From Monilinia fructicola (taxonomy: Eukaryota > Ascomycota > Leotiomycetes > Helotiales > Sclerotiniaceae), in NCBI GenBank assembly GCA_008692225.1, contig VICG01000003.1, forward strand, positions 551,501 to 615,500: a DNA stretch of 64,000 nucleotides, read 5' to 3'. Below, piece by piece: positions 37,223 to 49,966 of the stretch. Every line of letters begins with the position of its first letter. Position 1 is the stretch's first letter. Below the pieces are notes generated by a model. The model searched no databases. It worked only from the letters and a program-made list of their open reading frames with translations, and was not told where the DNA came from. Both the position numbers and the translations under genes were made by a program.

Positions 37223-38828
37223 GCAGATTCTTTCTTCTCTCTAGGGCATCTTGTGTCTTCTTTTTGTTTATGGCATGCTGCGTGCTGGGGTTACTTGTTG
37301 CTTGCTGCTTGCTACTTGCTACTTATCAATCCATCTACATGATCTGATATCCTAACGATTTGTCCGAGAGGTAGAAGAGTATATACAATATATACAGAGT
37401 ACATACAGTACAACCTTCCTTCCTTCCTTCCCTCCTTATTCCACCACCCGAGTGAAAAAACACAAGTACAAATCCCCTTCATCTTCCCCCTTCCTTTTTG
37501 CTCGGCCGTAGTAGCTACAGTCTCTATCTGTTCAGGGTTCAGCCGCCTCTGAAGTTTTGGGGGGTCTTTTTGGTATGGAATCATTAGTTAGGGTTAGTGG
37601 AGCATCGATTGAGCAAGCCAACCTTGGAAGTTGTGGACGCATACAGTTACTGTATTACAGTACAGTACAGTACAGTAGCGGCATAACGCATGAATCTCCG
37701 TCCTAGAAACAGTACAGTACAGTAGAGTAGAGCACGAGGGGCGGTGGAAGATTTCGCCCAAGGGGGTTTTGGTTAGCGAGGATTGTCCTTCGCGCTCTAC
37801 GGAGTACATACTCTTTGCGAGAATCGAGTAACGGCACACAATGATCTTATTCATTCCCATCTATTTCGTTTCGTGATGATATGATTCTTCTTTTTTATTT
37901 ATTTTTCCATTTAGTTTTGTCGTTGAAGTATGCATTCATACAGTTAGTACAAGTAGCTATAATTACTATTTCCATCGAAATCAAACCATTAATTGTTAAC
38001 CTTCTCTTCATTTTGCTTTTCCCTATTTTTGCCCTTTCCCTTTCCCCTTTCGGACAAACAAGGAAAAATCTGCGTCTATATTTAATTTATACAGCACAGT
38101 ACAGTACAGTAGAGACATTTAGATAACTATTAAAAGTTTCGAATAAGGGAATTCATAGTAGCGATCAATCCATTGTTAAAACGAATCCTAAAAGGGCAAC
38201 TATGAAATCCTTTGACCCACTTCATATTCATCCATTTCGATGAATATAAAGTGGAGTTTCATTTTCATCAAATTAACCTAATATAGCCAAAACGTTGTTA
38301 ATCTTGAAGATATATACCTACACTAGAATAACTAGCTCTAAATCTAATTCTAAATCGATCTAGCCTATCCATGGATCCGCTTATATAAAATACTATACCA
38401 TTTATAATCTCGCTAATTTTGAAAAGTATGAATAATAGCTAAATGCCTTTTAATAGGATTTTCATATTCATAAACTATGCCTATTATATAAACTATGAAA
38501 ATGAAAATGAAAACTGGCTAAATGTCTCTAGTATCCAGTCGGTAGTGGGTTTCCCATCCATGTGGGTGAGCTCCGCATGGGTGGGTGGATGAGACGTTAT
38601 TTCCACAGTATCGTAAGGCGAGCGCGTGATTGGTGAATCTAATCTGAAGAGTTTTCATTTTTTTTTCTCCGGAGTCGTGGAGAAGGAAACGAAAGCAGGA
38701 GGCCCAGGAGGAGGAGGGGTTGGGAGTTAATTCGGGGTTGTCGGGGTTTTTGTACACGTGGCACGCTGGTATATATATATTGTGTATATTATATATATTG
38801 TTGTATATTATTGTATAAATATATTCAT

Positions 38829-38867
<39 letters not shown>

Positions 38868-41800
38868 ATTCAATAATATATACGTACCCAGTAATATGTA
38901 TGTTAGAGAGGGACCTTTTATGCAATGTAGAGGAGGGATGGTCTAAAGTATTATTTATCTATTGTGAACATTGTGAATATTATAAATATTATGAATATCA
39001 CCAATAGCCCCGGAGGCAATAATGATTTATAAAAAGTAGAAAGTAGAAAAAGTGTCCTAGGGCAATATCCATCCATCCATCCATCCATGTATCAATCAAT
39101 CAATTACCTGAATGCTACTTACAGTACTACTTCCTGTACCCGACTGACTGTCCCGGTATTCCCCGATCAGAATATAAATACTCCGTAAACAAATAAAAAC
39201 AAATAAAGGCCGAGGTTGTCGATTCCATACTGTAAATCCTGACTACGGAATCTAGATGCTCAAAGCTTGCTGCAGCTAATTCTACAGAGCCGATTGGATC
39301 GCAGGAGGCCGATCGGCTAATTCGGTCAATTCGATTCCAGTAGAGGAAGACTTTAAAGTTTACTCCGTACTGTGTACACTGTACAGTGGTTGATTTCTCG
39401 CGCGTTCACGGACATGGAAGCTACTGACTGTACTTGTTGATGCTCTGTGCGGACTCCGGAGTACTCTGTAGAGTCATGATTCCATCTTTGGGATGTTCTT
39501 CGGTGGATGGATCTTCGCAGTGCGTGTCATATTTGATACAGTAAAGGATTGGGCCCTTCTCGGGGTCTTTTTGAGATGTCTCGACTCTCTAGGCTGATAG
39601 ACGACTTTGGGAAAGATAGATGCTATTAGGATGTTTTAGTCAATGTGGTAGTTAGGCCACAAGCTGATGTTCTTGGGGTTTTAAGGAAGTGATAGATAGC
39701 AGCTATTATTTCATTTCTGATATACTGCATTGCATTATCGTCAACTAACTTTTGTGTTTTTTTCATAAAGCCTCAATTTGAGTTGCAGGCTTCAATCTTC
39801 ACGGGCTTGAAGCCTACTTCTTGGATGCAATACCAGATTTAGCATAGAAACATTCTCCTTAAACTCACCATACGATACATTACTCCCCTCCATCTTGCCC
39901 TTTCATTCCCCTCCCGTCTACCGCAAAATACCTACCGCACAACAACTTGATCATCTCTCAAATAATGCGCAAGCCCCTTCTCTAGAATTCCAACCGATCA
40001 CTAATACTGACTCCCCTCCCAATAATCCACAAATTCCAAAATGACCTGCCATCACGTTAAGCAGTTTGGCCCTTTCAAACCGCATAGATCCTCTTCCCAT
40101 CACCTCCAAGTATTTCCCTCATTTTCTCACGGTTGTGAAACCAAGCGCGGGGTTTGGAGCTGTAGAATTAGGAATGAATATTGCGCAGTCGAGGCTCGCT
40201 CCTGTGATACCAGAGTGCAATTGTAGCGGCGGATACATCACGTTGGAGCAAATATGGACAGTTCAGTGGAGGGATTGACGTATGTTGGATGTTGGGATGA
40301 TGATCAACATGGGCGTTTGAATGCCTGAATCTCACTGACCATCCCAATGACGGGCATGTGTTCAACAAGTTCATCTTGTGGGGAAGTGCGGCACAGTGTA
40401 AAAGATTTTGGCGATGCAGTAGGCATGCTAAGAGAGGCGTAAGCCTCTCAGAGATGTTGCAGAGATGTTTCAGTAAATACCTTGATCGGATTGTGGTCGA
40501 TTGCGGCTTCCGGGGCATGGACGGAACAAATGGCAATATGTTGTGCTGCTGAGTTGTGATGAGAGATTTGAATTTTGATGCACTGATAATTTGTAGTTTG
40601 GCCAAGACCAGTACTAAGTGCTTGAACATAGTTATTGCGTGTAGAATGCCACACGTCCAAAATCTATATGGATCTTAACAAGTTCTAATTCCCTTCTCAT
40701 CTGTCTTTTGAATAATGCTCATTTATTTTTGGGCGTCATAAGCAGTTGCGTTCACTTGACTCGGAAATTTACATTGATATCTGACAAGATAGGATATTGC
40801 TACCTTGGCTATTTGAGAGGTGAAGACCAGTAATACTGATAACTTTGATAACATCACCATTGCATCGAAAAGAAAACTCGGCATAATGACACTTTTCAAT
40901 TCTCTATCACTTGAAAAAGAAGAAAACCATGAAGGACTGCGGGCACACCACCGTTTAAGCAACGAACACCCTGATTTCTAGTGGAGAAATTGAGCAACGA
41001 CAGTGTAGGTACAAATCTCGCCGTCTGTCCCTTCATACTTAGGGATTCTGCAAGATTGCAGGAACCATCGGCCTCACTTTCATTGATGTTAGAGAGACCA
41101 GCGCTTATGAAAATATCCTGATCATATTCAGTGAGTCTAGGTTGACCTACTTGTATTTGCTGAACATGAGATCAAATGGCCAGAAAGGGAATCGTGGCCA
41201 CTTGCCGATAACTAGTGCTGATGCTAACATCTAGATATCAGAAATCATCGACAATTGAAATCCTCTGCACAACACAGAAAGACCAAAGTCCGCCATTCTA
41301 GGTTGTACGACGGATATAAGAAAGAGAGATAGAGGCATGAAAGTGGGAGTGGTGTCAACAACTAGCATAAACCATACCCCCACCCAGAGAGTGGCGATCA
41401 CTCAGGAGGATTCAGATACGCGGGCCACATTCGATTATATATCCGCATCGTCATGCAATGCTTTAACAATGACGCGTGCTCCAATATAAGCGCCCACTCG
41501 AACAATCGCAGTTGAGTTATTATTTGGAGACGAGGAGTCAGATGACCAAGGGTAGCTGATAGCTACAGCTCTTTGTTCCACGAATCAAAGTGAAGTGCTT
41601 CGATAGGCTTGTATTTGAGAAAGCATTATCCGATCTGAGAGGGACCATCAAGTTATCTCCAGAGCCTCAGCCAGTTTTGAGAAAGATGCCACGCTGTTTT
41701 GCCCATCAGGATGGCAACAATACGTGAAAGTAGCAAGTAAGAAAAGATTCCGGAAAGTATTCGAACAGAGGCAAAACTGGCCAGAGAAAGTTTTCCATAT

Positions 41801-42104
41801 CACAAAGCACACGGGATCTTTTGTGTACTCCTTGAGTCCCTGATCTACTCGGTGGCTAACATCTACCGCGGGCGTCGAGGTCAAAAGTACTGTAGTGCCA
41901 AATTCGGTAATTTTTGTACGAGCGGATGCGTGAGATCCGTCGTCACGATTTGCAGCCATTGCCAGAGTCAGGAACTGTCAACAGACTTGCTTCGGAACAC
42001 AATGAAGTTATTAATAATCTTCACTTCATCAAACTAGAACCATGTACTCCGTAGTGTAAGAGTAGTTGCGGCAACGACGGAAGCAACGGGAACGCTGTCA
42101 AAAT
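37223..42104. other. Gene-poor AT-rich stretch
   Basis: About 4.9 kb without a gene I can support. It holds repeated GTACAGTAC/CAGTA runs (for example 37650-37675, 37705-37730, 38094-38112, 39370-39385), the AT array below and a CCATCCATC run at 39068-39087. ORFs on both strands at 40000-40650 and 41650-41960 have no recognisable content or introns. Confidence 0.6.
38828..38863. repeat. (AT)n dinucleotide array
   Basis: An uninterrupted TA/AT run of about 34 bp. The flanks (38770-38890) are also nearly pure A/T. Confidence 0.95.
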
Positions 42105-42428
42105 CCTCGGTGTGGGGTAAGATTAGTAACCTATAACGCGGTACATCTGCGGTTGATAAAGTCTATCCTCCTCCATTTCCCAAACAGGAAGTTTCTCGTG
42201 AAAGCATCCTCAAGGCTCAAGTAATTACGGCTTGCCTTAGTAACCATCCCCTTACTGTAGCAATATCACATTCATCTGGCGATCACGAGACAAGTACATA
42301 TGAATATTGAATGTCCTGGAAGCCGAGGGCCGACGACAGGTTTCCATGGAGAGGCCACCAGGGCGTGCAATTCGGTAAAAGCCTCATGCGATGGCTGCCA
42401 TTTTGTCAGTACGGAGTCTTGCTATAAA
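42105..42428. promoter_or_regulatory. CCTCGG, GTGGGG and TATA-like motifs before the CoA-transferase gene
   Basis: CCTCGG at 42105-42110 is followed after one base by GTGGGG at 42112-42117. CCGAGG lies at 42323-42328, and TATAAA at 42423-42428, 61 bp before the ATG. The first and third fit the FarA/FarB core, the second a CreA-type site. Function is inferred from motif identity only. Confidence 0.4.
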
Positions 42429-42488
42429 GAGTTTCTTGAAGATTTCCACTCTTTCAGATATCCCTTTTCCTAGATTCGATTCCACCAG

Positions 42489-44401
42489 ATGATCATGTAT
42501 TCAGTGCCCGAAGAGAGCAAGAAGGTCTTCCAACAAGGGATATTGGAAAACTCCACAATCATCCCTAACCTACCAGAAGACTATCAGGATCATGCCAAAA
42601 AGATCAAATTCGAGGGAGAGGATTCTCCAACCATGCCAATAAATTGGCGCTTTGCTGAAAGCATCTCTTCAATTAAAGCTTTGGAAGCAACGGTGCTTCT
42701 GTCACTGTTGAAAAGGAAATATAATGTCGAGCCTAAAGTAGTCATGATTAACACGTGAGTAGTCACTAAAGCAATGCTTCTTATATATTTGAATTCACCC
42801 CTCAACCTCTCCATCGCATCTCCTGTTGACGTTGTTGACATTATTACCACTCACGACTAATAAATCACAAAACGTTACAGCGATCATGCACAACTTTTTA
42901 TTATGTCAACATTATTGTGGGAGATCGAGCCCGAAGGAGCCAAGGTGACACTACTCAACAGTGGTAACCCTCAATCTGAAAATGGAAAACTGCTGGAAAA
43001 AATGGTTTCCTTCAACCGATATTCATAGGCTACAGGGGACACATCACCGTGCCTCTTGTACAAATATATACAAGACAAAAGACGGAAGATATTTTCATCT
43101 ACATGGTAAGTTGTCTTCAACAATGGAATCTCCAACTTGATTTGTTCGCTTACTTCCCTTTTCCAGGGAGCATGAATCCGGATCCTGGCTTGGATAGTAT
43201 CGGATTACCTCGTGATATGGATCACCCAAGCCTTGAAGCTTCTTGGGGCCCATTCATTGAAAAGATGGGGCAAATAAATTCAGGTGACATGCAAAGGATA
43301 GCATCAGATGAGTATAAACAGGCAGGGACAATTTGCTGGACGAAAGAAGAATACAAAAATAGCGAGCATGGCAAAGCTAATGCCAAGGCTGGCCTTTTTG
43401 AAATCAGACATCACCCTAATCCCACTCAGGTCCCAAGTTGGTGGCCAGAAACGGAGCAAACGGGTCCAAAACGTCCTTTGGCTGGGCTGAAGATCGTTGA
43501 TATCACCAGAGTCATCGCAGCTCCAGTGATTGCTAGAGGCCTGGCAGAAATGGGTGCGAGTGTGATGAGAATCACTCCTCCCCATCTTCAAGACTATTCT
43601 TCACTGCACTGCGACCTTAATTGGGGCAAATGGAACACTCATTTGGACTTTCGAGATGAAGATGATCTCGAGAAAGCTAAGGAGCTAATTCGCGATGCTG
43701 ATATTGTGGTTACTGGATACCGGCCGGGAGTCCTTGACAAATACGGCTTAGGGAATGATGGCATTCGTGAACTAGTCAAAGAGAGAAGTCGAGGTATCAT
43801 CATCGCAAGAGAGAATTGTTACGGCTGGCATGGTCCTTGGGCCTACCGGAGTGGATGGCAACAAATCAGTGATGCGAACTGCGGTGTATCGATGGAATTT
43901 GGTCGTGCGATGGGCAATGATGAGCCCGTTACACCCATCTTGCCGAATTCCGATTACTGCGCTGGAGCATCAGGAATCATAGGAATTCTCCAAGCACTGA
44001 TGCAACGCTCGGAAACAGGAGGCTCCTACGATGTAGATGTGGCTCTCAATTACTATTCTCAGTGGCTTGTTAATTCATGTGGCATGTATCCTCAAGAAGT
44101 CTGGGATGATGTATGGTCAAGGAACGGCAGCCCAGTCTTCCGACACTATCACAACATGAACTATACACTCCCAAGATTCTTTCAATCCATGGTGAAATCT
44201 GGCACTGGCAAGACTATTCTTAGAGATGAGTTCTTTGAGAACAGAGAAACCAAGGCAGTCGGGGTGACAATAAAAACCGTTAAACCCATTTTACGGTTCC
44301 CAGATGGGGAGGTGGAATTGAGGTATAATGTTGGTACCAGGCCAAATGGTATAGACGCAGCTCACTGGCCTATTGACTTGATGACAGAAATAGTAGTGTA
44401 A
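42489..44401 (+). CDS. CoA-transferase family III (CaiB/BaiF) protein
   Basis: Family III enzymes move CoA between carboxylic acids or racemise alpha-methylacyl-CoA. Exons: 42489-42754, 42881-43105, 43167-44401 (corrected about 574 aa). The first 190 residues form a partial N-terminal half seen in many fungal members. The second half carries the signature PLAGLKIVDITRVIAAPVIA followed by LAEMGASVMRI, then DIVVTGYRPGVLDKYGLG and ISDANCGVSMEFGRA. The C-terminus is LMTEIVV, without a PTS1. Oddity: six As at 42997-43002 where five continue the frame (LLEKWFPSTDIHRLQGTHH). The TATAAA and the two FarA-type motifs upstream suggest lipid-responsive control (inference). The substrate is unknown. Confidence 0.9.
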
Positions 44402-47181
44402 AGAAAGATATACACTTGAACTAGTCACTTACTTGCTCTTCCTGCAATACATTGATGTGTGGTACCAACACCAGTTTGGCTCAGCATGAGTTTGGCTTAA
44501 TAAAGCAATGAGGTGGCGTTGGGATTCTGCAGTTTCATGGACATGGGGTATCTTTCGGCTTACCGGTTTCCAGTATTGCGGTACTACATGGTCTATTTCA
44601 AGTGCGACCAAAAAGTCTTGTCTCACGCGGCATTTTCTACTTGATTCGATCTTTTGGCGCTAAATGTGTTTTCACAATCCTCAATATAGTATCTTTTCAT
44701 TCCCTTGTCGTGAGTGTTCTTGAAGACTAGACCACTTTTGTTCGTCACACCCTTGCCGCGACCAATTGTTTTCGCAATCCTCGCAATCAAGGGTGCCATA
44801 CGTATACGCCGCACAACTACATCTGTCTTATCATTCATCATCTGCTAAGTCATTGTGTCATGCAAGTTTTCCAACGATGATTTCTTCGATCATCACCGCC
44901 ACCAACAACCAGTCTGCTCAGTAGCAGGTGGCATAGCATTGCATTGACACTTGCTCTGCATCTCCCTTTCAACATCATGTACCTCCATCACATGACCATT
45001 TCGAACGATCCAATCATTCTGCGTTTCACAAGAACCAATATTTCGACATTCAAGATGTCTTTCCCAGTGATTACCAACTCTTAACTTCCATAGCCAGACC
45101 TCCCACCCATATTCTAGGTCTCACTCATTTCAAATGCATGAAAGAGACCACCGGCTCCATATAAAGTGGTCCCTTCTAAACCCGCTCTTCAGCTAAAACC
45201 TCAATCCTCTTACCTCATGGTGCTTCCCTCAAACATCAAGAAGAAAGTATCAATATCATCCCTGTACTCGCTGGCTATGTCGTACATGCTATAGACTGTT
45301 TTGGGCTTGAGATATCTAATGATGTTGTACATTCCGTTCCCGCAGCTCGACTCTGCACTTCCCACTCTGGATTCGAGGTTTGAATCGATTGACCAGTTTG
45401 CAAGGCGGCGGCGCAGTTTAGGCTTTCGCTTCGCATCGCACAATGAAGAGAATCGAAGGGTACCTTGGAGGTGTCGTGACTAGTCTAGGATCGGAGAAAA
45501 AGGGCCTTCGGGTGCAACTGATCCTATCGTGTGGGCTGGAAATACATAGGATGTGAAGTCTGTCTTGATACTTGTGCACTTTCACAGAAGAGCAGCTAAA
45601 TGCATCATATTGGGAATGCTTGGAAAGATAGAGGAAGGCGGCGCGGTAGAAATGAGGCTATGCTTACCGTGAGTGGTTGTCGGAATATGCTTAAGGATCG
45701 GTGGAAGGATAGCAGGTGTTATGATTATTTGACTGCAAATGACGGCACAGAGGAAGCATGGCCATTCTTGGTTATATATGGAGAGAAAGACAGACAATTT
45801 GATTGGTTTTTATCTGATAGGAAAGGTGGTATATAATACTGCTGAGAAGTCCCCAGCTTCCCGGACTGAACTTTTGATATCAATAAGGGCTGTGTGTGTA
45901 TCATTCCATCATTATGGGGAGCGAGTGAGTAAATGTGGATAGAACTGAAAAGATGTTTAATGGAAGAGAGATGTAGAAGTGTCGAAGGACGCGGGGAGAA
46001 AGGAAAGGAAAGGAAAGTGGGATAGAAGCACCCCTTTGACGAGGTCACACAAGAATTATGGGTGTGAGACGAACTAATATTCATCATCGCCGACCAGATC
46101 TTACTCAAGTATTTGAGTGTCTGGTGAGGTACCCACAGCAGGATCGCTATTGAGAGATCTTGAGTGACTAATATCGAGTATAATACAACACAATAGCATT
46201 GCTTTTGCCAAAAACCATAGCTTGAATTGTCATGCTATCTGACTTCTACGCACTCTCAGTATTTGCTCATGATATCGAAAAAGACGTGATATTTGGCCGG
46301 GTACCGTCCACTTTCTGACAACGGTGCTACTGTCAAAAGATATCATCGAAACTACGATGAAAACCCGAGCGACGGTAAGGGTTCCAATATTCAGGGTTCG
46401 CATGGAATCTGGATTCGGGAATCCCTTTTGAGTACGAAACTATGCGGAGTACTCAAAATCTCAATACTCAGCACCTTCTCTAATGACGCAGTCTGGACCA
46501 CTGGTGGACTACTATGGGACACCTTAGGACTCGGCCCGTCCCCGCTCACTCTCCGCAAACGTCTAAAGTCGCCATAATATAGTTTATGAAGAGAGGAGAA
46601 AGATAAGAGATCGGGCTCAGAAGTTGGTCAAAACGGATTGAGGGGGTCAAGCGCCCCCGGTAAATACTAACACTTCGATTACATTGTTCGGGGGGATAAA
46701 GGTCGCTCTAACGCAAAAAACAGTCAAGGAAGATCTAATTTAAATCGCCACATCTTCTCCCCCTCTCCTGCATCGTCTATTTTTAAGGATTCTCAGGCTT
46801 ATCGTCCACCACTTTGGTGATGAGTTGCATTATCATCGTCGATAACGAAATGCACCTAATCTATGACGAGCTCGCACGACCGATCCACTCCCACCGAATG
46901 AGAGACCACATCAACCCTAGGATACCTGCAGTTCCGGCATTGTTCATTGCGACCCCAGTAATGGCGGATCGAAGGATAAGGCATGGTATTTTTATGCTGC
47001 TGCGTGATTGGTCCATTGGGACGACGTTGCTCACCACGGCTGTGATGCAATATTTTGTCAAATGTGCGAGCTGAGATATGCCAAACCTGCCGCCGTCGGG
47101 CAAGGTGCTTCGCTTCTTTTACTTATCTAGAAGTGCGCCGCTGGTCCTGATGGCTCAAAGGTCTCTGGAATTATACTCACG
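44402..47181. other. Intergenic, nothing recognised
   Basis: About 2.8 kb. Short ORFs on both strands lack domain content. AT/GA-rich DNA is seen around 45900-46030. Confidence 0.6.
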
Positions 47182-48421
47182 ATGGCGGAAAGCAAGAGTC
47201 CAGAGCTCGTGGTGAAATCACCCGTCTGGCGATGCGGAGGTTAGGGAGATTGGGACGCTTGAGTTTGTTCAGGAATATGGAAATAATGGATCGAAACCTT
47301 CGTATCAAGAGGCTTCGGGTGCTCCAGTTGAGAACGAATCGCCTCTTGGTTTGCATGTTTCATGGTATACAACTATCTTCCTGAATATCGGTATGGTCTA
47401 TCTTCTCTGCAATCAAAGTCGATATGCTTATTGTCTATAGGTCAAATGGTCGGCACAGGAATTTTCTCGACCCGTAAGTCGTATCAACTCGGATTGAAGA
47501 TCCGGGCTAACATCTCCCAGCTGCGAGTATCTTGTCTGGAGTGGGTTCGGTTGGTGTAGCTCTCCTCTACTGGTGTATAGGCTTGCTCATTGCCGTCTGT
47601 CAACTATCAATCTATACCGAACTTGCGAGCTATTTCCCGAATCGTTCTGGAGCAGAGGTGGTGTATCTGGAACAAGCGTATCCAAGACCCAAGTACCTCC
47701 TTCCAACCACCTTTGCCGTTCAATCGGTCTTGCTTTCATTCAGTAGTAGCAATGCTATTGGTGAGTGATTTTTTCGATGCTGCACCGAATGATTATACTA
47801 ACGGAATCAAAAGTCATGGGAGATTACTTATTTGCTATGGCGGGTCACACTCCTACTGCATGGGAACAGAAAGGGCTAGCTGTCGGCTGTATTACATTGA
47901 TTATTCTATGTTAGTATAGTTCTACCTACATGGGATACATCTTAGCTGACATACTGCGATAGTGGTTATATTCAGCACCAAACTTTCTCTTCGGATATCA
48001 GACGTCATTGGAGTGGTAAAGATCATCACCCTCCTATTGTGAGTACCCACCACTACTGGTATAACATTAACTAACCATCCTTTTCAGCATCTCGATTGCA
48101 GGTTTCGTCGTGCTCGGTGGTCACACCAAAGTTGCTGATCCAACAGCCAATTTCAAGGACGCATTTTCGGGCACAACAAGTAATGGCTATGGAATTGCTA
48201 ATGCACTCGTCAAAATCAACTTCGCCTATTCGGGATACACAAATGCCTTCAACGTAGTCGCCGAGGTCAAAGTGAGTTTCCCCATTTCCTGATACCACTC
48301 CGGATGATACTCACGCCCCCCAGAATCCAATCAAAACCATCAAGAGAACTGGACCTACTTCTCTCATAATAGTAGCCATCCTCTACGTCCTTTGCAACAT
48401 CGCCTATTTCGCAGCCAGTCT

Positions 48422-48458
<37 letters not shown>

Positions 48459-49381
48459 GACCTCAGTTTAACCTCCTGCTAACACCCATAAAGTCCCCAA
48501 AGAAACTCTCAAATCCTCAAACACCCTTGCCGCATCTCTTTTCTTCAGCGCAGTCTTCGGCTCCGGAAAATCCGTTTCCGCCCTCAACTTCCTGATCGCC
48601 CTCTCGGCATTCGGAAACATAGTCTCGGTCATCATCGGCTCCTCTCGTATCATCCGTGAGTGCGGTCGCCAGGGCGTGCTCCCCTACCCCCGCATGTGGG
48701 CATCCACTCGCCCTTTCGGAACCCCGCTCGCGGCTTATGGCCTCAAATGGGGGCTGACAGTCATCATGATCTTGGCCCCCCCCTCGGGCGATGCATTCAA
48801 TTTCATTGTCGATTTGTATACCTATCCCAGTAACTGCTTCTTGTTTGCCTTGACGGTGGGCTTGTTCATTATCAGGAAAGATAGGAAGAAGCTAGGCTTG
48901 GTCGATCAGGATTTCAAGACATGGGATATCGCGATTTATTTTTCGCTGGCCGTCAACGTCTTCCTCTTGATTATGCCATGGTATCCACCACCAGGAGGAG
49001 CTCATGGGGGTGACGTGAGTTTTTGGTATGGCACGTACGCGGCTGTAGGATTGGGCATGTAAGTTTCCCCTCACCTCCCTCATCGTTTTCATTATCCTCC
49101 TCCCGTCTTTGCCACAGGATAGCTGACGGGATGAAAGAATGGGGATCTGTGTCATATACTACGTCATCTGGCTCTATATCCTCCCATACTTCGGCAAATA
49201 TCAAATCCGGCAAGAACTCATCGTTCTGAACGACGAAAGCGCAAAAGCTCACCGTCTAATCAAAGTGCCGCTTGCGGAATTGGAGGCGTGGGACAGAGAA
49301 CATGATATCCTGGGGAGGCAAATCGGTTCGGAGACGCCGTCGGAAAGTGGAGGTCAGGAGAAGGTGTTGGAGAAAGAGTGA
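47182..49381 (+). CDS. Amino-acid permease, MUP1-like (APC/LAT family)
   Basis: 12-TM plasma-membrane amino-acid transporter resembling yeast high-affinity methionine permease. Nine exons: 47182-47390, 47441-47473, 47521-47760, 47814-47909, 47963-48038, 48088-48271, 48324-48417, 48494-49058, 49138-49381 (corrected about 579 aa). Exon 2 is 33 nt. TM1 carries GQMVGTGIFSTPASILSGVG, the APC unwound-helix motif; FPNRSGAEVVYLEQAYPRPK and VKINFAYSGYTNAFNVVAEV fit the MUP1 group. Oddity 1: CCC at 47221-47223 needs one C fewer to open the N-terminal frame. Oddity 2: intron 48418-48493 has donor GTCTGT and a 33-base C tract. All other junctions have GTAAG/GTGAG-like donors except 47910 (GTTAGT). Confidence 0.9.
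48424..48456. repeat. 33-base poly-C tract inside an intron
   Basis: An uninterrupted run of C starts six bases after the donor of the intron at 48418-48493 of the permease gene. The branch-like CTAAC follows about 20 bases after it. Confidence 0.95.
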
Positions 49382-49966
49382 ATCGTTTGAGTATATATGG
49401 TATAGATGGAATTGTGGGGATTTATTTGAGGCTTGGGAATTGCTCCCATCCTCGAAAGAGTCGTCATCTGTATATATATGATTTTTTTTCCCAGAGAGGG
49501 AAATGCCAGATAAAATACCAAATAAAATTTAAGGAAAATAGCCTACAAGGAAATATAAACTTCAAATCACGCCCCCTCTTCGCATCGTAGTTTCAGTATA
49601 AAATCATAGCTTGAGTAAATGATATAGAGTTCACAAGAAGAGGCTGTGATAGAAATCTTGAAGGGTTGCAGACAAGGCTAGTAGTTTTGGAGTTACCACA
49701 CCATCAAGCCCTACTTAGGGCCATCACCACGAACAGCTACCAGTCACCAAACGTAGAAAAAATCCTTCGAGAAATCTTCAAATTTAACTGAAATCTAGAG
49801 GATCCATGTTTTACAAATCCCCATCGCTAATGTCAAAATTCCAGAACCCACACCAACCCACACCCTTCCTTTTTGACCACCACCACCGAAAATCCCACCC
49901 AAATATCGTTACATTGTTCCAACTTTCTTCTGGCTCGTTAGAATGCCCATTCTCGAAGTCCACACT

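Noticed and set aside
41648..41959. 103-codon reverse ORF in the gene-poor stretch
   Set aside because: No motif I could name and no neighbouring exon; kept out of the annotation.
45210..46108. Short reverse ORFs between the CoA-transferase and permease genes
   Set aside because: No domain content and unclear start contexts.
46814..47103. Overlapping ORFs on both strands before the permease start
   Set aside because: Chance open frames in the probable promoter of the permease.
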